DNA of 64,000 nt from Nemertoderma westbladi (lineage: Eukaryota; Xenacoelomorpha; Nemertodermatida; Nemertodermatidae), in contig JAUCBJ010001715.1 in the NCBI GenBank assembly GCA_032718475.1, positions 1 to 64,000 on the forward strand, read 5' to 3'. The notes below the pieces were generated by a model. The model searched no databases and was not told the origin of the DNA. It saw nothing but the letters and a program-made list of their open reading frames with translations. Of the stretch, positions 12,770 through 25,152 are shown piece by piece. Every line of letters starts with the position of its first letter. Within the stretch, counting starts at the first letter, position 1. Made by a program: the position numbers and the translations under genes.

Positions 12770-13985
12770 AGAAATACGCGTCAGCGCGGATGGCCTGCAA
12801 AACGACTTGCCTGCTAGAAATCGCACAAGAAGAATCTGGCAGATATGGCAAGCAAGAAGTCAAGCTGTCAGTCTTGACTTACTTTATTCTTATGGTTAAC
12901 TCCTAAGTGACGTTTGAGTGCGCTGCATATCACACTCAAGCGTGGGAACGGGTTATGTGAAGTTATCCACTGACCCCCCTTTATTCAGAAATATGCCATA
13001 TATTCAGCTTGACAGGCTAACAAAATTTATCCCTATATCGCTTGTCCCCAAAAAACAATAGGACTATGGGATGTTTCATGACAAATCGTTTTATACACAG
13101 TGCATGAAACTTGATCTTAGTCCTAGAACAACTATAAATAAAATGACATAAACCATAGGACTGTGGGATGTTTCATGATAAACTGTTCTATACACAGTGC
13201 ATGAAACTTGATCTCAGTTCTAGAACATTCTAGAACATAGAATATGAGGTTCATGATAAGCCGTTATACATACGACGCATGTATCCTGAACCCAACTTCA
13301 ATAACATGTTGCGATAAGTCATTATTAAACATGACGCGCAGCCAACCAAAACCCTTTAACTGTATGATGATGGTGATAATACATTTGAATGCGGAATCCA
13401 TATCCTTTATTTCGGTTAAGCCAAACTCTGGGTAAATTCTGGAGACGGCCCGCCACTTCTTGTATAACCCGAGTACAAAGGGAGTAACAAATAAAATTAT
13501 AATAAACCGTAATACGTCATGATAAGTAATTATTAAACATGGCACATGACAATAACAAACCTTGGTCTTACTGTATTATGACGGCCCAATCACACTTGAA
13601 TGCCGAGTCTTAATTAATACTCCCGCTTCTTGTCAATTGCCAGAGTACAGTAAGAGATGTCAATTAGTTGGCTTGAAACTTCAAGAACCAACATAGCTCG
13701 ATATTGATTAATACAAAATCATATCCATATAAATCCGTTTAAGTCACTGTAATAATGAGCATTACGGGAACGGTCGCGGTCCATTTGTGGCTCTCTCTCA
13801 ATGGATGAGTAAACTTAGTTTAAGCCACCAGATCGCGTAAATCTTTATTATGTTATTTATTAATAGCTTAATACCGCCAACCCTTAATTATGACATTAAT
13901 ACTACAATAGTATAAACACCAATACTACACAGACAAATACTACCATTAAATAAACAAATTAACTAATAACCGACAAAGACGTAAT
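12770..13985. repeat. LTR-like noncoding region with internal tandem repeats
   Basis: No coding frame is visible. A ~96 bp unit (GGACTATGGGATGTTTCATG ... CATGAAACTTGATC) repeats at about 13060 and 13156, with a degenerate third copy near 13243; each unit has TTTCATG and CATGAAA, so it can form a hairpin. A second direct repeat of about 205 bp begins near 13312 and 13520 (GATAAGT.ATTATTAAACATG). The stretch near 13415-13480 (GGTTAAGCCAAACTCTGGGTA) resembles 27905-27965, downstream of the BEL integrase fragment, which supports an LTR origin. Confidence 0.5.
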
Positions 13986-14529
13986 AATATCACAGTAAAC
14001 CCAGATCTGTGTGAATGAGCAATACCCTATTCTAACGCTATATTTACCGAATGTTGACCCTCGATAAATTAATAACTAATTTAGAACATTGGGACACTGG
14101 TGCGTCGCTCACGCAACCCTTTTATTAAAGTTCCAGAGTTTATCGTATTTGCTAAATTTAATACCTTTAAATTTAATTAGTGAGTATCCATGGAAACTAA
14201 TATCAACATTCGGGAAATAGTAGATTTGTGATAAACATTCGTGCGTGTTGTGATATTGTGTGCGTTAGTTTGAATAGCAACTATTCTACGTGTGTTTACT
14301 GTAGCGAACCGAAACCCTATTGCTGACTAACTGCAATTGCACTGCGATATTAGATACCCCGACAAATAGCCCTCGGATAAGACCGGCCTCGAGCTTTTCC
14401 TGCGCGTTAGCCGTTGCGTCATCCACCCGTTCATCCACACCTGCTGGATAGGGAATTGACATAGCGGCGCTAACGTGGCCAGGGGCAGCTCGGGTCCATG
14501 TCGGGCTGGGGATAGAGGGCGGCTTACCA
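13985..14529. other. Noncoding leader of zinc-knuckle gene copy 2
   Basis: No coding frame on the plus strand is supported. Short blocks match the leader of copy 1 (see 1-750). Confidence 0.4.
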
Positions 14530-14622
14530 TTGCCGACCAGTATAAACTCTAATAACAATAATCAACTCTTTGGCTCGCCTTTTGTTGGACTAATAGTATA
14601 TTTGTTTCTCACAATAACAATA

Positions 14623-16386
14623 ATGGATACTTCTAAGGATGATTCAATGGATAATGTCAATACGCAGCGACAACAGCTTTCAGAGGAATATCGTCGAGGT
14701 ATGCGAGAAATGATGGAGGATTTGTTGACACCCGGAGTCCCGCAACAGTATACAGAACCCCTAATGTCCCCGGTAGAGATATCAGTGCGACTGCATTACC
14801 GCGCCTTTATGGACAGGTATACTAATATAGATGGATCTTATACACCGTTTGTCATATCTGAGCATCCGAGCGATCTTATATACTCAGAAGATGTTCATGA
14901 GCGACAAGACATGGAAATGTGGCGTTATGATGTACAGAGACAACGGGAGGATACCGCTCCGATGGATAAGGAAGACAACATCCGAGATACCATGTCGGCG
15001 GACGATGCGGAAACCAGCGTTAACGCGGCTAAATTCGAGGACTTAGTTACGTTCCTTCGAGAAACTCATTATCCCAAAGGTATTCACCCCGACCCGATAG
15101 CACTTTCCCCACCTTGACTGCTTATCAACGCCGTGCGAGACATAAACAATTTGTTAAAGCGGAGGCATGGGAATCGACGCCGCTTTGTTACCGCAACTGG
15201 TGTTAGACATTCTGTTGGATGAACCCGTCTACAAACTCGGTTCAGCCATATATCGGGACTTAATGGATGATTTTCCTATTGTCCACGATATACCATATCC
15301 CTTCGTCGACACTCAAGTTATCCTTCCTTGGGCGCAATCTCGCGGCTTCCTTCCGAGTTATGTATCGACGCAACGCTAACGATACGTATAACCGAGTTGA
15401 TCGTACTTCCTCCAACCATATCGCGTTTCAGGAGTACGGTTGGAACTTCAAGAGACCAATCGCGAGACATATTCTCAAGTTTATGGTAATGCATATGCGC
15501 CCTATTATTTTCAGGGACCACTCACCGCTCCCGGTGCCATGTATAGTTTTATGAGTATCCCCTTGCGCCCCTCATTGGCGATGTACCTCATATTCGAAAT
15601 CCAAGCGTAATCTGGATGGCTTGCGGACGTATGTAGCCGTACGTTGAGAGCGCACCCATTGCTATTAGGAACCCAACTTGCCAAGCTCAATGAATTCGGT
15701 AAATTCTTGAACTTCGAATGCTTTCGACGTTTCCTTACCCGTTTTATTTGCGCCACTGATGTCCAATGTGCTTGGATACCCAGCTACGAACTCCTCAACC
15801 GTGTAGCTTCCTGCACCAACACACGTTTTGTCCGACGTTTTCTTCGAGAAATACATCCAGAACATGTGACGTCTTACGACATAATAAAATCCATTAAAGA
15901 CTCCCCCTTTTATGGTCCCCACTTCCTGGAGAGACATCCCGAGCTGCTTCCACAGCATCGAGCCTTCCAAGAACACGAGAACACGACCATCATGAAGGAC
16001 CAGTCCCGCATGCTGTACCTCCGAGAATTTTCCTCGGCCAACAGTTTCCATTTGGTATTGCTACCCAAACTGTCCCCTCCGGACCAGTGCAAACCGCTGT
16101 GCAGAAGCGCTTAGCTGCTCCCCTGGAACCGGGATTCCGTCGACCGGCTGTCGACTCACGCGCCACGAGACTGGCTGAGTTCCCGTCCTTACCTGGCACC
16201 TCCACAGGAACATATACTGATCGTCCGAGTTCTCCGACGCCTGACACGGTGGATATACATCCAGGTCCCGACAAGACGATTTCGAGCGACGACCTTGCAC
16301 TGCCTGCGCCCCCGATACCCACGAAAAGGAGGAAACGACTCTTTATGCGCACCAGAAGAGCACCCCAAACGAAAGCAATAATATAA
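14623..16386 (+). pseudogene. Unrecognised zinc-knuckle protein family, copy 2 (frameshifted)
   Basis: The first frame is open from 14530 (ATG at 14623 preferred, because similarity to copy 1 starts after it) to 15117. Similarity then continues in other frames: about 15115-15205 (LTAYQRRARHKQFV, matching LTAYNYRHANYV of copy 1), 15644-16114 (PSYELLNRV, FVRRFLREIHPE, HPELLPQHR) and 16087-16386 (GTSTGTYTDRPSSPTPD and a Lys/Arg-rich tail). Copy 1 pairs with each of these in the same order. The zinc knuckles are degraded here. The shared protein-level pattern over diverged DNA indicates that the family was under selection after the two copies separated. No known family was recognised. Confidence 0.55.
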
Positions 16387-17690
16387 GATTATTATTAGTT
16401 AGTGTGTCGAACTTTATAAAATCCCTGTACCTGTTCGCAAACTATCATATTTGTAAATAATGAACAATATGTATTTCTTATAGCGACCTAAGAGAGATAA
16501 TATGACTCATATTACTTATTTACATACCCAAGGGTATCTGTAAATACATCAAACTCTAGTATTATTTAGAAGACTGTTAAATACTTACTTAGTTTCATCG
16601 GAAGTGACCTAATGAACTTTATTGTTTATATGAGAAAGTTGACCTACCTAATTAACTTCGTTTAATTTAGTCAGATTGTTTATCATATTTAATTGTATGT
16701 AGTGAGTATTTGATATCAACATGATTTAATTGTTGAAAGTTTGTATATACCTCTTTCGTGTTATGAACTTGTACATGATTTTAGGGAACGGTTTTGCTGC
16801 CAATGCTAACTGTATGCAGAAATCTTATATTTTGTTCAGATTATCATTCAATTGCAGTGCATATAATATTTGTACTTCACGTGTATTGAATAGCCCATAA
16901 GGTTGTTTATATGTTGCCTAACAACAGTTGTGGTATTACTGAATTCTCATTGGTAACTACCAAAGCCGGTATTCTTGCGTCTTATTGGCTGTTCTATTTC
17001 ACTGAGCATTGTTTGTATCCATATGTAATCAGTGCCCACCTTGACACTATAGGCTTAACCTGATACCATCTTCAGGTACTTTACATCAATTTTATAGCCT
17101 AGCAAGTCACGTTAGTTACAACGGCTTGCAATATTTTACCTAATCACTTGTACGTAACAACTTATCATTTGCAATTTATAACTTATGTTTGCATTTACTA
17201 TTATTGCATTACTTGTTGATGAATATATTGGACCAGAGATCAGACCAACTCGATTTCCACACGGTGAGTGCATATTGCGCCCTGTCAGTAATAGATTCGG
17301 TTCACTTAATGATAATGTGTGTGTCCCTAGTACTGCAATATTATTCCCGACTATGCAAGTGATTCGAGTAAATTGTGCGCTTATCACGCACTAGCCAACT
17401 TAGTGTCCTACCTGTGATATATGTAAGTCATACGTACATTTACTAGCCAACAACACAATATAACGGAGCAGTTTACACGTAACTATCGAACCCATTTGAA
17501 GCAGTTTGTAAGTGCAGAGGCTTTTATACTTACAGTGACTAATTCTAGATCTCGTTAAGATATATATATTAGATAATATATATATACCCCCACCCACACT
17601 TTCGTGAGTGTTCCTGCTGTGTGGCAGGTATGCCAAGGCATTGATAGCACTCATAAGAACTACATAAAGACTTGCTAGGCCTCTTCAGGT
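16387..17690. other. No gene seen
   Basis: AT-rich sequence without a supported coding frame; an AT dinucleotide-rich stretch lies at 17560-17590. A Leu/Ile-rich 69-residue frame at 17185-17394 has no recognisable features. Confidence 0.5.
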
Positions 17691-18383
17691 TAGCCTGCCA
17701 TAAACGCCTTCACACTATTTTCGGTGGGTAATGCATGGAATTGAATCCGCTTACAACATTTTCCCCCAAAACAAATACATTTTTGCCCAAAAAATACATA
17801 TTCCCCCAAAATAAATATTACTGCAGCTTTTGTACTTTTGATTGCGTCCAAACCCCCCCCCCCCCACCCCCCCCTATCTGAAAACTTCAGTACTGCTGTA
17901 ATACTGAAACCTAATAGTAAGTAAGGCCATAGGCAATATCGGGAAATCGGCCTATCGGTACGAATACTGAAACTGAAGTAGGCCTGGGTAGGTATATCGG
18001 TACGAAACCTAATATCAGAATACGTTGTTCTGAAGGCAATAGGCCTATCGGTACGAATAACCAGCACTTTTCAGTTACAACACAAAATTTTTAATTCACT
18101 TATACGATGCTATAAATTCATATTTTCAGGTTTTCTAGGGCGCTGATTCTAATAGAATACATTTATAATATGCCAGATCATTGCTAATTGTATTTTTCGG
18201 CGTAATTTGGCAAATTTGGGTGCTAGCACCAAATTTCGAAACCATCACCAAAAAGTACAAGTTTTAAAACTCTTATGAGATTTTTACTGATTCCATTGAA
18301 TTTAGAACCCCCACAAACCCGTATAACGCAAGAAACAAGGTGACACAATCAGTTATATGTTACTGCAGTAACTAATCTATACC
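17690..18383. repeat. Low-complexity region with C tract and TATCGGTACGAA repeats
   Basis: A run of about 14 C followed by more C occurs at 17852-17873. TATCGGTACGAA recurs at about 17953, 17994 and 18045, usually after GGCC or GGTA, as a degenerate repeat. No gene is seen. Confidence 0.55.
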
Positions 18384-20664
18384 TATAAAAATCAAATTCT
18401 CTCTCTCTCTCTGTGTTCGAACTCCTCCAAAACGGGCGGAGGGATTGCGCTGGGACTTGGCATGTGTGTATAACTTTAACCAGCGGTCGTTATAGGCCAC
18501 TTTTCGAAAAGTTTAATTCACGATCGGTACCGGTACTGGGTACCGGTACGTCAGTAGGCCTATACCGGTACCGGTACGCCAGTAGTATTTAATACAGCAG
18601 TAATTTTTGTAGGTATTTTTATTGTTTCATAAAGGATTTTATTAATTTATATTTGGACTCTTTAGAGACGCCATAATTGCGGGCTATCGGAATGTGTTGG
18701 TATATCTATATTAATGTATAGTGCTAAAACTGTACTGTTTAAATTTGTTTAGCCCACGTGAACGCCGAATACCTTTACCAATGCATTTCAATGGTCAACC
18801 AGCCATACTTTGCCGCACTGTAAATTTTGTTATACAAAGTAAAGGATAACGATAGGAGGCAGGAATAAAGATAAATGATTCAAGCGCACTAATTGGCTGT
18901 TCCCATAGATGTTTTAGGCATTGTTGGTGCGCAATGCATATGGTCAGAGCGACCGCCCAGTCTGCCAAAATCTATTATGTAATCAAATGGTACCACAAAC
19001 CAAGCAAAGCATGTGACAGTTCTTTCCGGCTCTGTTTGTTGTTTGAAGGTCGCCGACCGTGGGGCGCTACTTGCTAGCTGTGATTGATAGTTTAAACTGG
19101 GTGCCGCTTTGCCAGAAGGCGGTACACATCAATTGAATATGAGGCAAACATTTAAAATATGCTCAAATATAAACGCCAGCGGCAGGGGATATTTTAATAT
19201 CTCTATTAAGCTAAAACAACACAAGATTGTAGCCGTTCTATTGTACTTGAAAGTCGAAAGCCTTTCTTAGTTTTTAAGAAGGAATTATCGCGCTCTCGTC
19301 AACATAGTTATCCTATTAATTAAACAGTTAAGGTAGTACGGTTTGACCTGAGGTGACTAATGAAATGAATAACAAAAATGTTATTACAAGCTTTCTCCCA
19401 ACAGGGCTTCTTTAGGTCATTATAATGAAACTGCGTATACACAGAGATACTACAGAGCAGTTTCTCTTATATTAATTATTGTTAATCTGTTATTGTATTA
19501 TGTTATTAAAATAATCAATCTTGTCAAGCATTAATCTTGTTTCCCTAATTATGTTTGATGTATTATTTGAATGAATGTTTTTTAGAAAGACTTTAGGGTG
19601 CCGTAAATTCAATTTGTACTTGCGACCGAAAACCCATCCCGTAATGACCTCAGGAACCTCAATTTGATAAATTAATGGGAATATAGCTTCTATGCAACAA
19701 CTGGCCAGCACACAAGTATCACTTTGTTGCCCGCATAATATTGTTCCCCGAGAATGCCTCTGCCTCTCAGTTAACTTACCAGGAGCTGTCAATCAGGAAT
19801 ACCTCGGAGTTTATTTTCTCAACGAATTAAAAGTGCCGCAAACTACCTCAAAGTGACATTTCTCAAAGAATTCAAAGAATTCAAAGTGCCTAAAAGCAGG
19901 AAATCACTTTGAGATTCCCAACTAAAAGTGTCTACAAGAATTCAAAGCGGCCGTTGGGAGTAATGTAATGACTTTTAGACACTTTTAGAAAAACTTTGAG
20001 AAAATCTCAAAGAACAGATGCACTTTGAGACCCCGACTACGTTGATTGTAACGTAAGTTGTACTTAGCGTAAGTTCCAAAATTTTCGCGTGAATGAATGC
20101 GCATACCAGTCCAGTATCCACCCCCTGCTGTTTTGTACACTGTACTATCATAATACACTGACACACCAATCTTCCGAATAACTTTATAGATGTTTGTAGG
20201 ATTGAGCAAGTTTGAATTTACCTCTCTTTTATAAAGGCTCTAGTGTTCGATTCATTCCTTGATTGCCTACACAAAAATTCAACTACGCGAAACTGCATTC
20301 CATCGCTACGGCTAAACTACGCGTAGGCTACACCTACGCGGAAAATTCAAACCAGAACGTTCGGTCAAAAATGAGACAATATGTCTGTCGGTTCCGGTGT
20401 TTCCGACTTTTTATAAAACCGATATAAGTCAGTAAATCATTGATGAAATTAAACCAAACTTTGTATGTATGTAGTCGCGTGCTGCGCGAAGTCTCAGCGA
20501 ACGTGTTTAATTCTTTGTCGAAGTTGTGACCTGAAGGCGATTAGAATGAATGCTGGAATGGCCCCTGGCAGTCTGGTCTGGGCTAGCTGTTATACAGGTT
20601 ATACTGTTATACCCTGACTGTCCACAGTCCATACCCACAGAAGAACAGTCTAACTGACAGTCCT
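18384..20664. repeat. Tandem duplicate, unit A (2.3 kb, uninterrupted)
   Basis: This unit starts TATAAAAATCAAATTCTCTC and ends ...ACTGACAGTCCTT, after which unit B starts with the same sequence at 20665. It contains, in order, a CT microsatellite, CCGGTACCGGTA repeats, a stretch homologous to the TA-flanked transposon at 49.7-51.7 kb (in opposite orientation, about 18575-20038) and about 600 bp of further shared sequence. It has none of the three large insertions of unit B, so it shows the empty sites. Confidence 0.85.
19490..19792 (-). CDS. Small conserved frame of the TA-flanked element, copy A
   Basis: A 100-residue frame (starts MTAPGKLTERQRHSRG, contains CGQQSDTCVLASCC and GWVFGRKYKLNLRHPKVFLK) that is also open at 25584-25901 and at 49971-50207. 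It lies about 240 bp inside the terminal repeat of the TA-flanked element. No domain was recognised; it may be one exon of a lost transposase or accessory protein, or a chance frame kept open because the copies are young. Confidence 0.3.
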   Translation of the reverse strand: MTAPGKLTERQRHSRGTILCGQQSDTCVLASCCIEAIFPLIYQIEVPEVITGWVFGRKYKLNLRHPKVFLKNIHSNNTSNIIRETRLMLDKIDYFNNIIQ

Positions 20665-21390
20665 TTATAAAAATCAAATTCTCTCTCTCTCTCTGTGTTC
20701 GAACTCCTCCAAAACGGGCGGAGGGATTGCGCTGGGACTTGGCATGTGTGTATAACTTTAACCAGCGGTCGTTATAGGCCACTTTTCGAAAAGTTTAATT
20801 CACGATCGGTACCGGTACTGGGTACCGGTACGTCAGTAGGCCTATACCGGTACCAGTACGCCAGTAGGCCTATGCCAGTAGCGGGAAATACCGGGTAACA
20901 TGCCTCGGGTATTGCCTGCTAGTATTTAATACAGCAGTATTTTTTGTAGGTATTTTTATTGTTTCATAAAGGATTTTATTAATTTATATTTGGACTCTTT
21001 AGAGACGCCATAATTGCGGGCTATCGGAATGTGTTGGTATATCTATATTAATGTATAGTGCTAAAACTGTACTGTTTAAATTTGTTTAGCCCACGTGAAC
21101 GCCGAATACCTTTACCAATGCATTTCAATGGTCAACCAGCCATACTTTGCCGCACTGTAAATTTTGTTATACAAAGTAAAGGATAACGATAGAGGCAGGA
21201 ATAAAGATAAATGATTCAAGCGCACTAATTGGCTGTTCCCATAGATGTTTTAGGCATTTTTGGTGCGCAATGCATATGGTCAGAGCGACCGCCCAGTCTG
21301 CCAAAATCTATTATGTAATCAAATGGTACCACAAACCAAGCAAAGCATGTGACAGTTCTTTCCGGCTCTGCACCTGTTTGTTTGAAGGTC

Positions 21391-24300
21391 TACTACTACT
21401 ACTACTAGGATCGGCATGCTGCATTGCAGCTGCATTTTTAAGAATGCTGTGCCGGCTTGTCAACAAAATTGCACCGCCACAACTCCCTATCACCCATGAC
21501 ATTTGCTAGATCATCCGCATCTTTAAGGCCAGTGTCCTTTAAGATGCGTCTCAAGAAAGTCATGGGCTGTCCACCATGCTTATTCACTCCATGAGGCTGC
21601 CAAGTACAAGATTATGCACTGGCTGGTCCTCACGGCGAAAGCAATGTCCTGCAAAGCGGAGGCGATTTTGTTCTAGTGTCAAGCTTGGGGGAACCAATGA
21701 GACACCTCCAATGTTATATAGTGTCTGGTTGGAGATGTGTGCATTGTACTTGACACAATGAACCCGGCGTAGCATTCTTGTGAATGTGCCATCCAGAGAT
21801 TTGGTGTCCTCAGCAGTTAGAGCCCAGCATGGACTCCCGTAGAGGAGTACTGGAACTACTGCTGCTCTAAATAATCAGACCTTAAGTTTCCGATTAATTC
21901 TCGGTGACTTCCAAATCCTGGAAAGCCTATTCAAGGCTGCCCATGCCTTTCCCTTACGTATTCGAAGGTCCTCACCTGACTTCCGGATCCAAGATCCCAG
22001 GTAACAGAAGTCGTCCACATGCTCAAGCATACCATCCTTTGAGCTTATGCTCATCCGATCAGAGACTTGCTGAGGACTTTCAAAGTTAACTGTCAGAATT
22101 TTGGTCTTTCTGGAGTTAATAAAAAGACCAACACTAGAAGCAGCATGTTCTAATAAGCTGAGGAGCCATTGGGCTCCCTCTAATGATTCTGAGAGTACTC
22201 CTAAGTCATCAGCAAAGTCTAGATCAGTTAGGTACTTGGCAGGATTTCCTCGACTTCTGGAGCCAGTAGGTGGAGTTATCATCACCCCATCATCATTATG
22301 ATGATCTAAGGACATGCGTAGAACATAGTCAACCACAATAATGAACAAGAATGGTGCAAGTGTGTCTCCTTGGAGGACGCCCCATAACACTTCAAATGGT
22401 TCTGCGTCACCGTCAACAGTAGACACAAATGTTGTCGAACAATCGTATACTGATCTGATTGCTGCAATAATTTCATCAGGAATCCCATATAATGAAAGTA
22501 TGCTGAACATACGTGAGCGAGAGACTGAATCAAAGGCCTTGAAGAAGTCAACAAAGATAACAGCCAGATGCCTGTCTTTCTTTTTTGATAATTCTTCAAT
22601 TATCCTTCTAAGTGCCAAAATGGGCTCCATGGTTCCACGACCTTTGCGGAACCCATTCTGATTTCCACGGAGCAGTCTCTCAATGGGATCCCTGATGCGA
22701 TTTAATAGGATCCTATTGTATAGCTTTGCAGCAATCGAGATCAATGAGATTCCCCGAAAAGAACCATGGAGTGTTAGGTTGCCCTTCTTGGGAACTGGCA
22801 CCAACTTATTTGTTTTCATTTCTTGTGGGACTCTTGTTGTTTGGTACATGTCTACTATGATGGGATAGATGAGCTTTAAACACTCAGGTATTTTAAAGAC
22901 CTCAGGGGGAACACCATCTACTCCACTGGCACGATTGGTCTTAATGCTCTTTGCAGCAGCCTTCACTTCTGCAAAGGAGATATCGCCAATGGGAATATCT
23001 GGGAGTACAGACTCAGACACTTTTACTTCTATAAAGTTATCAGGCAATACCCTGTCATTATTGAGGAGCTTTTCAAAGTGGGCTTTCCAACCATTGAGGC
23101 GATCGGCTGGTGATTCAGCCTTAACCTTGGTGGTTGGTTGGCTTTTCCGCCCAGTAAGCAGATTGATCGATTTCCATGCCTGGGATGATTGCCTGCTGTC
23201 GTCAGCATCATTGATGGCATCAACCTGTTGGTTTATTAGCTCCTGTAGATTAACAGAGTACTGCCTGTTTAGGGACCTAGATGCAGCCTTAACTGCATTC
23301 TTGGCCGCTGTAGTCTGTTTGAGTCGGGACTCTTTCTGCGCCTTATGAAGGTCATTTCGGCACTTCTGAATTTTGTTGTCAGTCCAGGGGGCCCTTTTCC
23401 TGTTTCGGGGGTATACAGGAACTGTTTCTGCAGCTGCTAACTTAACTGCTTCTGTAAAGGCAGTATAGCCCTCACAGTGATCTGCCGCCTCAGAGGCAAG
23501 AGCATCATACCTGTTGCTCAGCTGTAGTGTAAAGCTGGATCTCACACTTGGCTGTTGCAACAGAGAGGACCAGTCATGCCGCGGCAAGGCAGATTTCGTT
23601 GTTCTGCTAGCACGCAGACTAAGTCTTACCTTGGCCACAATAAGGCGGTGATCACTGGAGAAGGGTCGAAGTGTAAATGCATTACAGTCTTGTATAGAGC
23701 TCCTGTATTTCCTACGAAACAGAATATGGTCTATCTGGGACTTGTGACCACTGGGTCCACTATGAGTCCATAGCTTTCCAGTTCGCTTCTTGAACTGGGT
23801 TCCAGCCGAAATCAATCCATTTCCAGAGATAAAATCCTGAAGATGGACAGAATTTCGGTTAACACTATTGCTATAGACCCAGGGCGATGTAGGTGATTGA
23901 TGCAGACTTGCATTAAAGTCTCCCAGGAATGTTAAGAATGCATGCTGATCCACTCCATCAGTAGCTGCTTGTAGATTGTGGTAGAAGTTTTCCACCTCCT
24001 CTACAGGAGCAACACTAGTTGGATAGTAGCACACAATCAGAACCACCTTAGGAAACTTCTTAGCCAGTCTTCCAGAACATGAGAAGTGGCAACGGATGAT
24101 GCGGTTAGAGATTTGGTCTATTTTGTACAATGCTGCATGTGCAGTTGGATTCATCAATAGACCAATTCCACCATTGCCAGTATCATCTGCTGACGCGAGG
24201 GCAAGTAGCCAACAGCCCCCCATGTCCTTAATCAGAACCTCATCAGTCTGTCCAGTCTGCATTCGGTGCTCTTGAACACCCACTGCGCTAAGAGAAAGCT

Positions 24301-25152
24301 TATCTGCCAAGGCAGTCAGCTCACCTTGTCGCATTGGGGGCCCGAGTGTTAGGGTGTTTACTGAGGCTAGTCTAGTGACTTGCCTCAGATTCACCAATGG
24401 CTTTGTTGGTCGGGGTGGAACATGAGAGTAGCCTCCAACTCCAGAATCCCTCTCCCCATCACAATCTGGCCTCCCTGGTGACCCAGGGTTTGGGCCAGAA
24501 AGGTCATCAGGAAAGGGACTCAAAGAATTGTTGGCTGCTCTCTCTCCAGTAGGGGGTGAGACAGGCAGCCGGTCAGGAGTTAACTGACGCCTGTGAGGCC
24601 GATTGTGTCCGGTAATTCCACTGGCCTCTAGTGGCCGGACCTCCGCATTGCTAATGTAATCCATAGTGGGGGTTGTGGGGTGCTTTTTTGCCGAGTCAGC
24701 ACTCGGGGCAAATACCACACCCTGGTTTGCCATTCCACGGGGTGGGTGTCGCAATGGAGTCAGATATGAGGCCCATCACCCATATCTACTCTGGCGCACA
24801 TGACCCACCATTGGCTGTTGCAGCTTATCTGCTGGGTCATGCCCTGTACCCTTGCTGCCAGGTGCAGGTCGCAGTGAAGTGCTCTCAGAGTCGACATGAG
24901 AACACTCTACTCCTGACCAGCCATTGGTAGATCACCATCTGCCTGGTCAGGCCATATACCCCTGCAGCCAAGTATATGGGTCCTTAATCCAGGACCAAGG
25001 ACGTCCTTATCCCAGAACGAAGGGGTTCCTAGTTACAGGACCAGATTTGCCCTAGTAAGAGGGTCTATGCAGCTACAGGTAGCACCTCCTTTATGCTGCA
25101 TGGAGGTGGCAAGTTTTCTTGATCAATGACCTAGAATACCTGACCTGACCTG
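21391..25152 (-). mobile_element. Full-length-looking LINE with (AGT)n tail
   Basis: A 3762 bp non-LTR retrotransposon in reverse orientation. It is bounded by an 11 bp target duplication, GTTTGAAGGTC, at 21380-21390 and 25153-25163; unit A has this sequence once, at 19041-19051. The 3' end in element orientation is a trinucleotide tail (AGT repeats, seen as TACTACTAC from 21391). Two further copies lie at 52852-54951 and 55876-56605, with the same tail. Confidence 0.9.
21875..24754 (-). CDS. LINE polyprotein: APE endonuclease and reverse transcriptase
   Basis: A 959-residue frame. The endonuclease part (about residues 130-375) shows VGVQEHRM, GNGGIGLLMN, FLGDFNASL and SDHRLIVAKV; the reverse transcriptase part (about 600-900) shows FRGISLISI, QNGFRKGRGTMEPI, IFVDFFKAFDSV, GVLQGDTLAPFLF and the catalytic LDFADDLGVL. 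It ends at a TGA (21875-21877) that interrupts ongoing similarity: the related copy at 54462 reads CGA there and the C-terminal part (LLYGSPCWAL, LRFAGHCFRREDQPVHNLVL) continues in both. So this copy carries a nonsense change and lacks about 160 residues. The CFDP2/RTE-like look of endonuclease and C-terminus is suggestive; the clade is not assigned. Confidence 0.85.
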   Translation of the reverse strand: MRHPPRGMANQGVVFAPSADSAKKHPTTPTMDYISNAEVRPLEASGITGHNRPHRRQLTPDRLPVSPPTGERAANNSLSPFPDDLSGPNPGSPGRPDCDGERDSGVGGYSHVPPRPTKPLVNLRQVTRLASVNTLTLGPPMRQGELTALADKLSLSAVGVQEHRMQTGQTDEVLIKDMGGCWLLALASADDTGNGGIGLLMNPTAHAALYKIDQISNRIIRCHFSCSGRLAKKFPKVVLIVCYYPTSVAPVEEVENFYHNLQAATDGVDQHAFLTFLGDFNASLHQSPTSPWVYSNSVNRNSVHLQDFISGNGLISAGTQFKKRTGKLWTHSGPSGHKSQIDHILFRRKYRSSIQDCNAFTLRPFSSDHRLIVAKVRLSLRASRTTKSALPRHDWSSLLQQPSVRSSFTLQLSNRYDALASEAADHCEGYTAFTEAVKLAAAETVPVYPRNRKRAPWTDNKIQKCRNDLHKAQKESRLKQTTAAKNAVKAASRSLNRQYSVNLQELINQQVDAINDADDSRQSSQAWKSINLLTGRKSQPTTKVKAESPADRLNGWKAHFEKLLNNDRVLPDNFIEVKVSESVLPDIPIGDISFAEVKAAAKSIKTNRASGVDGVPPEVFKIPECLKLIYPIIVDMYQTTRVPQEMKTNKLVPVPKKGNLTLHGSFRGISLISIAAKLYNRILLNRIRDPIERLLRGNQNGFRKGRGTMEPILALRRIIEELSKKKDRHLAVIFVDFFKAFDSVSRSRMFSILSLYGIPDEIIAAIRSVYDCSTTFVSTVDGDAEPFEVLWGVLQGDTLAPFLFIIVVDYVLRMSLDHHNDDGVMITPPTGSRSRGNPAKYLTDLDFADDLGVLSESLEGAQWLLSLLEHAASSVGLFINSRKTKILTVNFESPQQVSDRMSISSKDGMLEHVDDFCYLGSWIRKSGEDLRIRKGKAWAALNRLSRIWKSPRINRKLKV

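Noticed and set aside
22306-23348. Long plus-strand frames within the LINE (for example 22869-23348).
   Set aside because: Antisense shadows of the 959-residue LINE frame.
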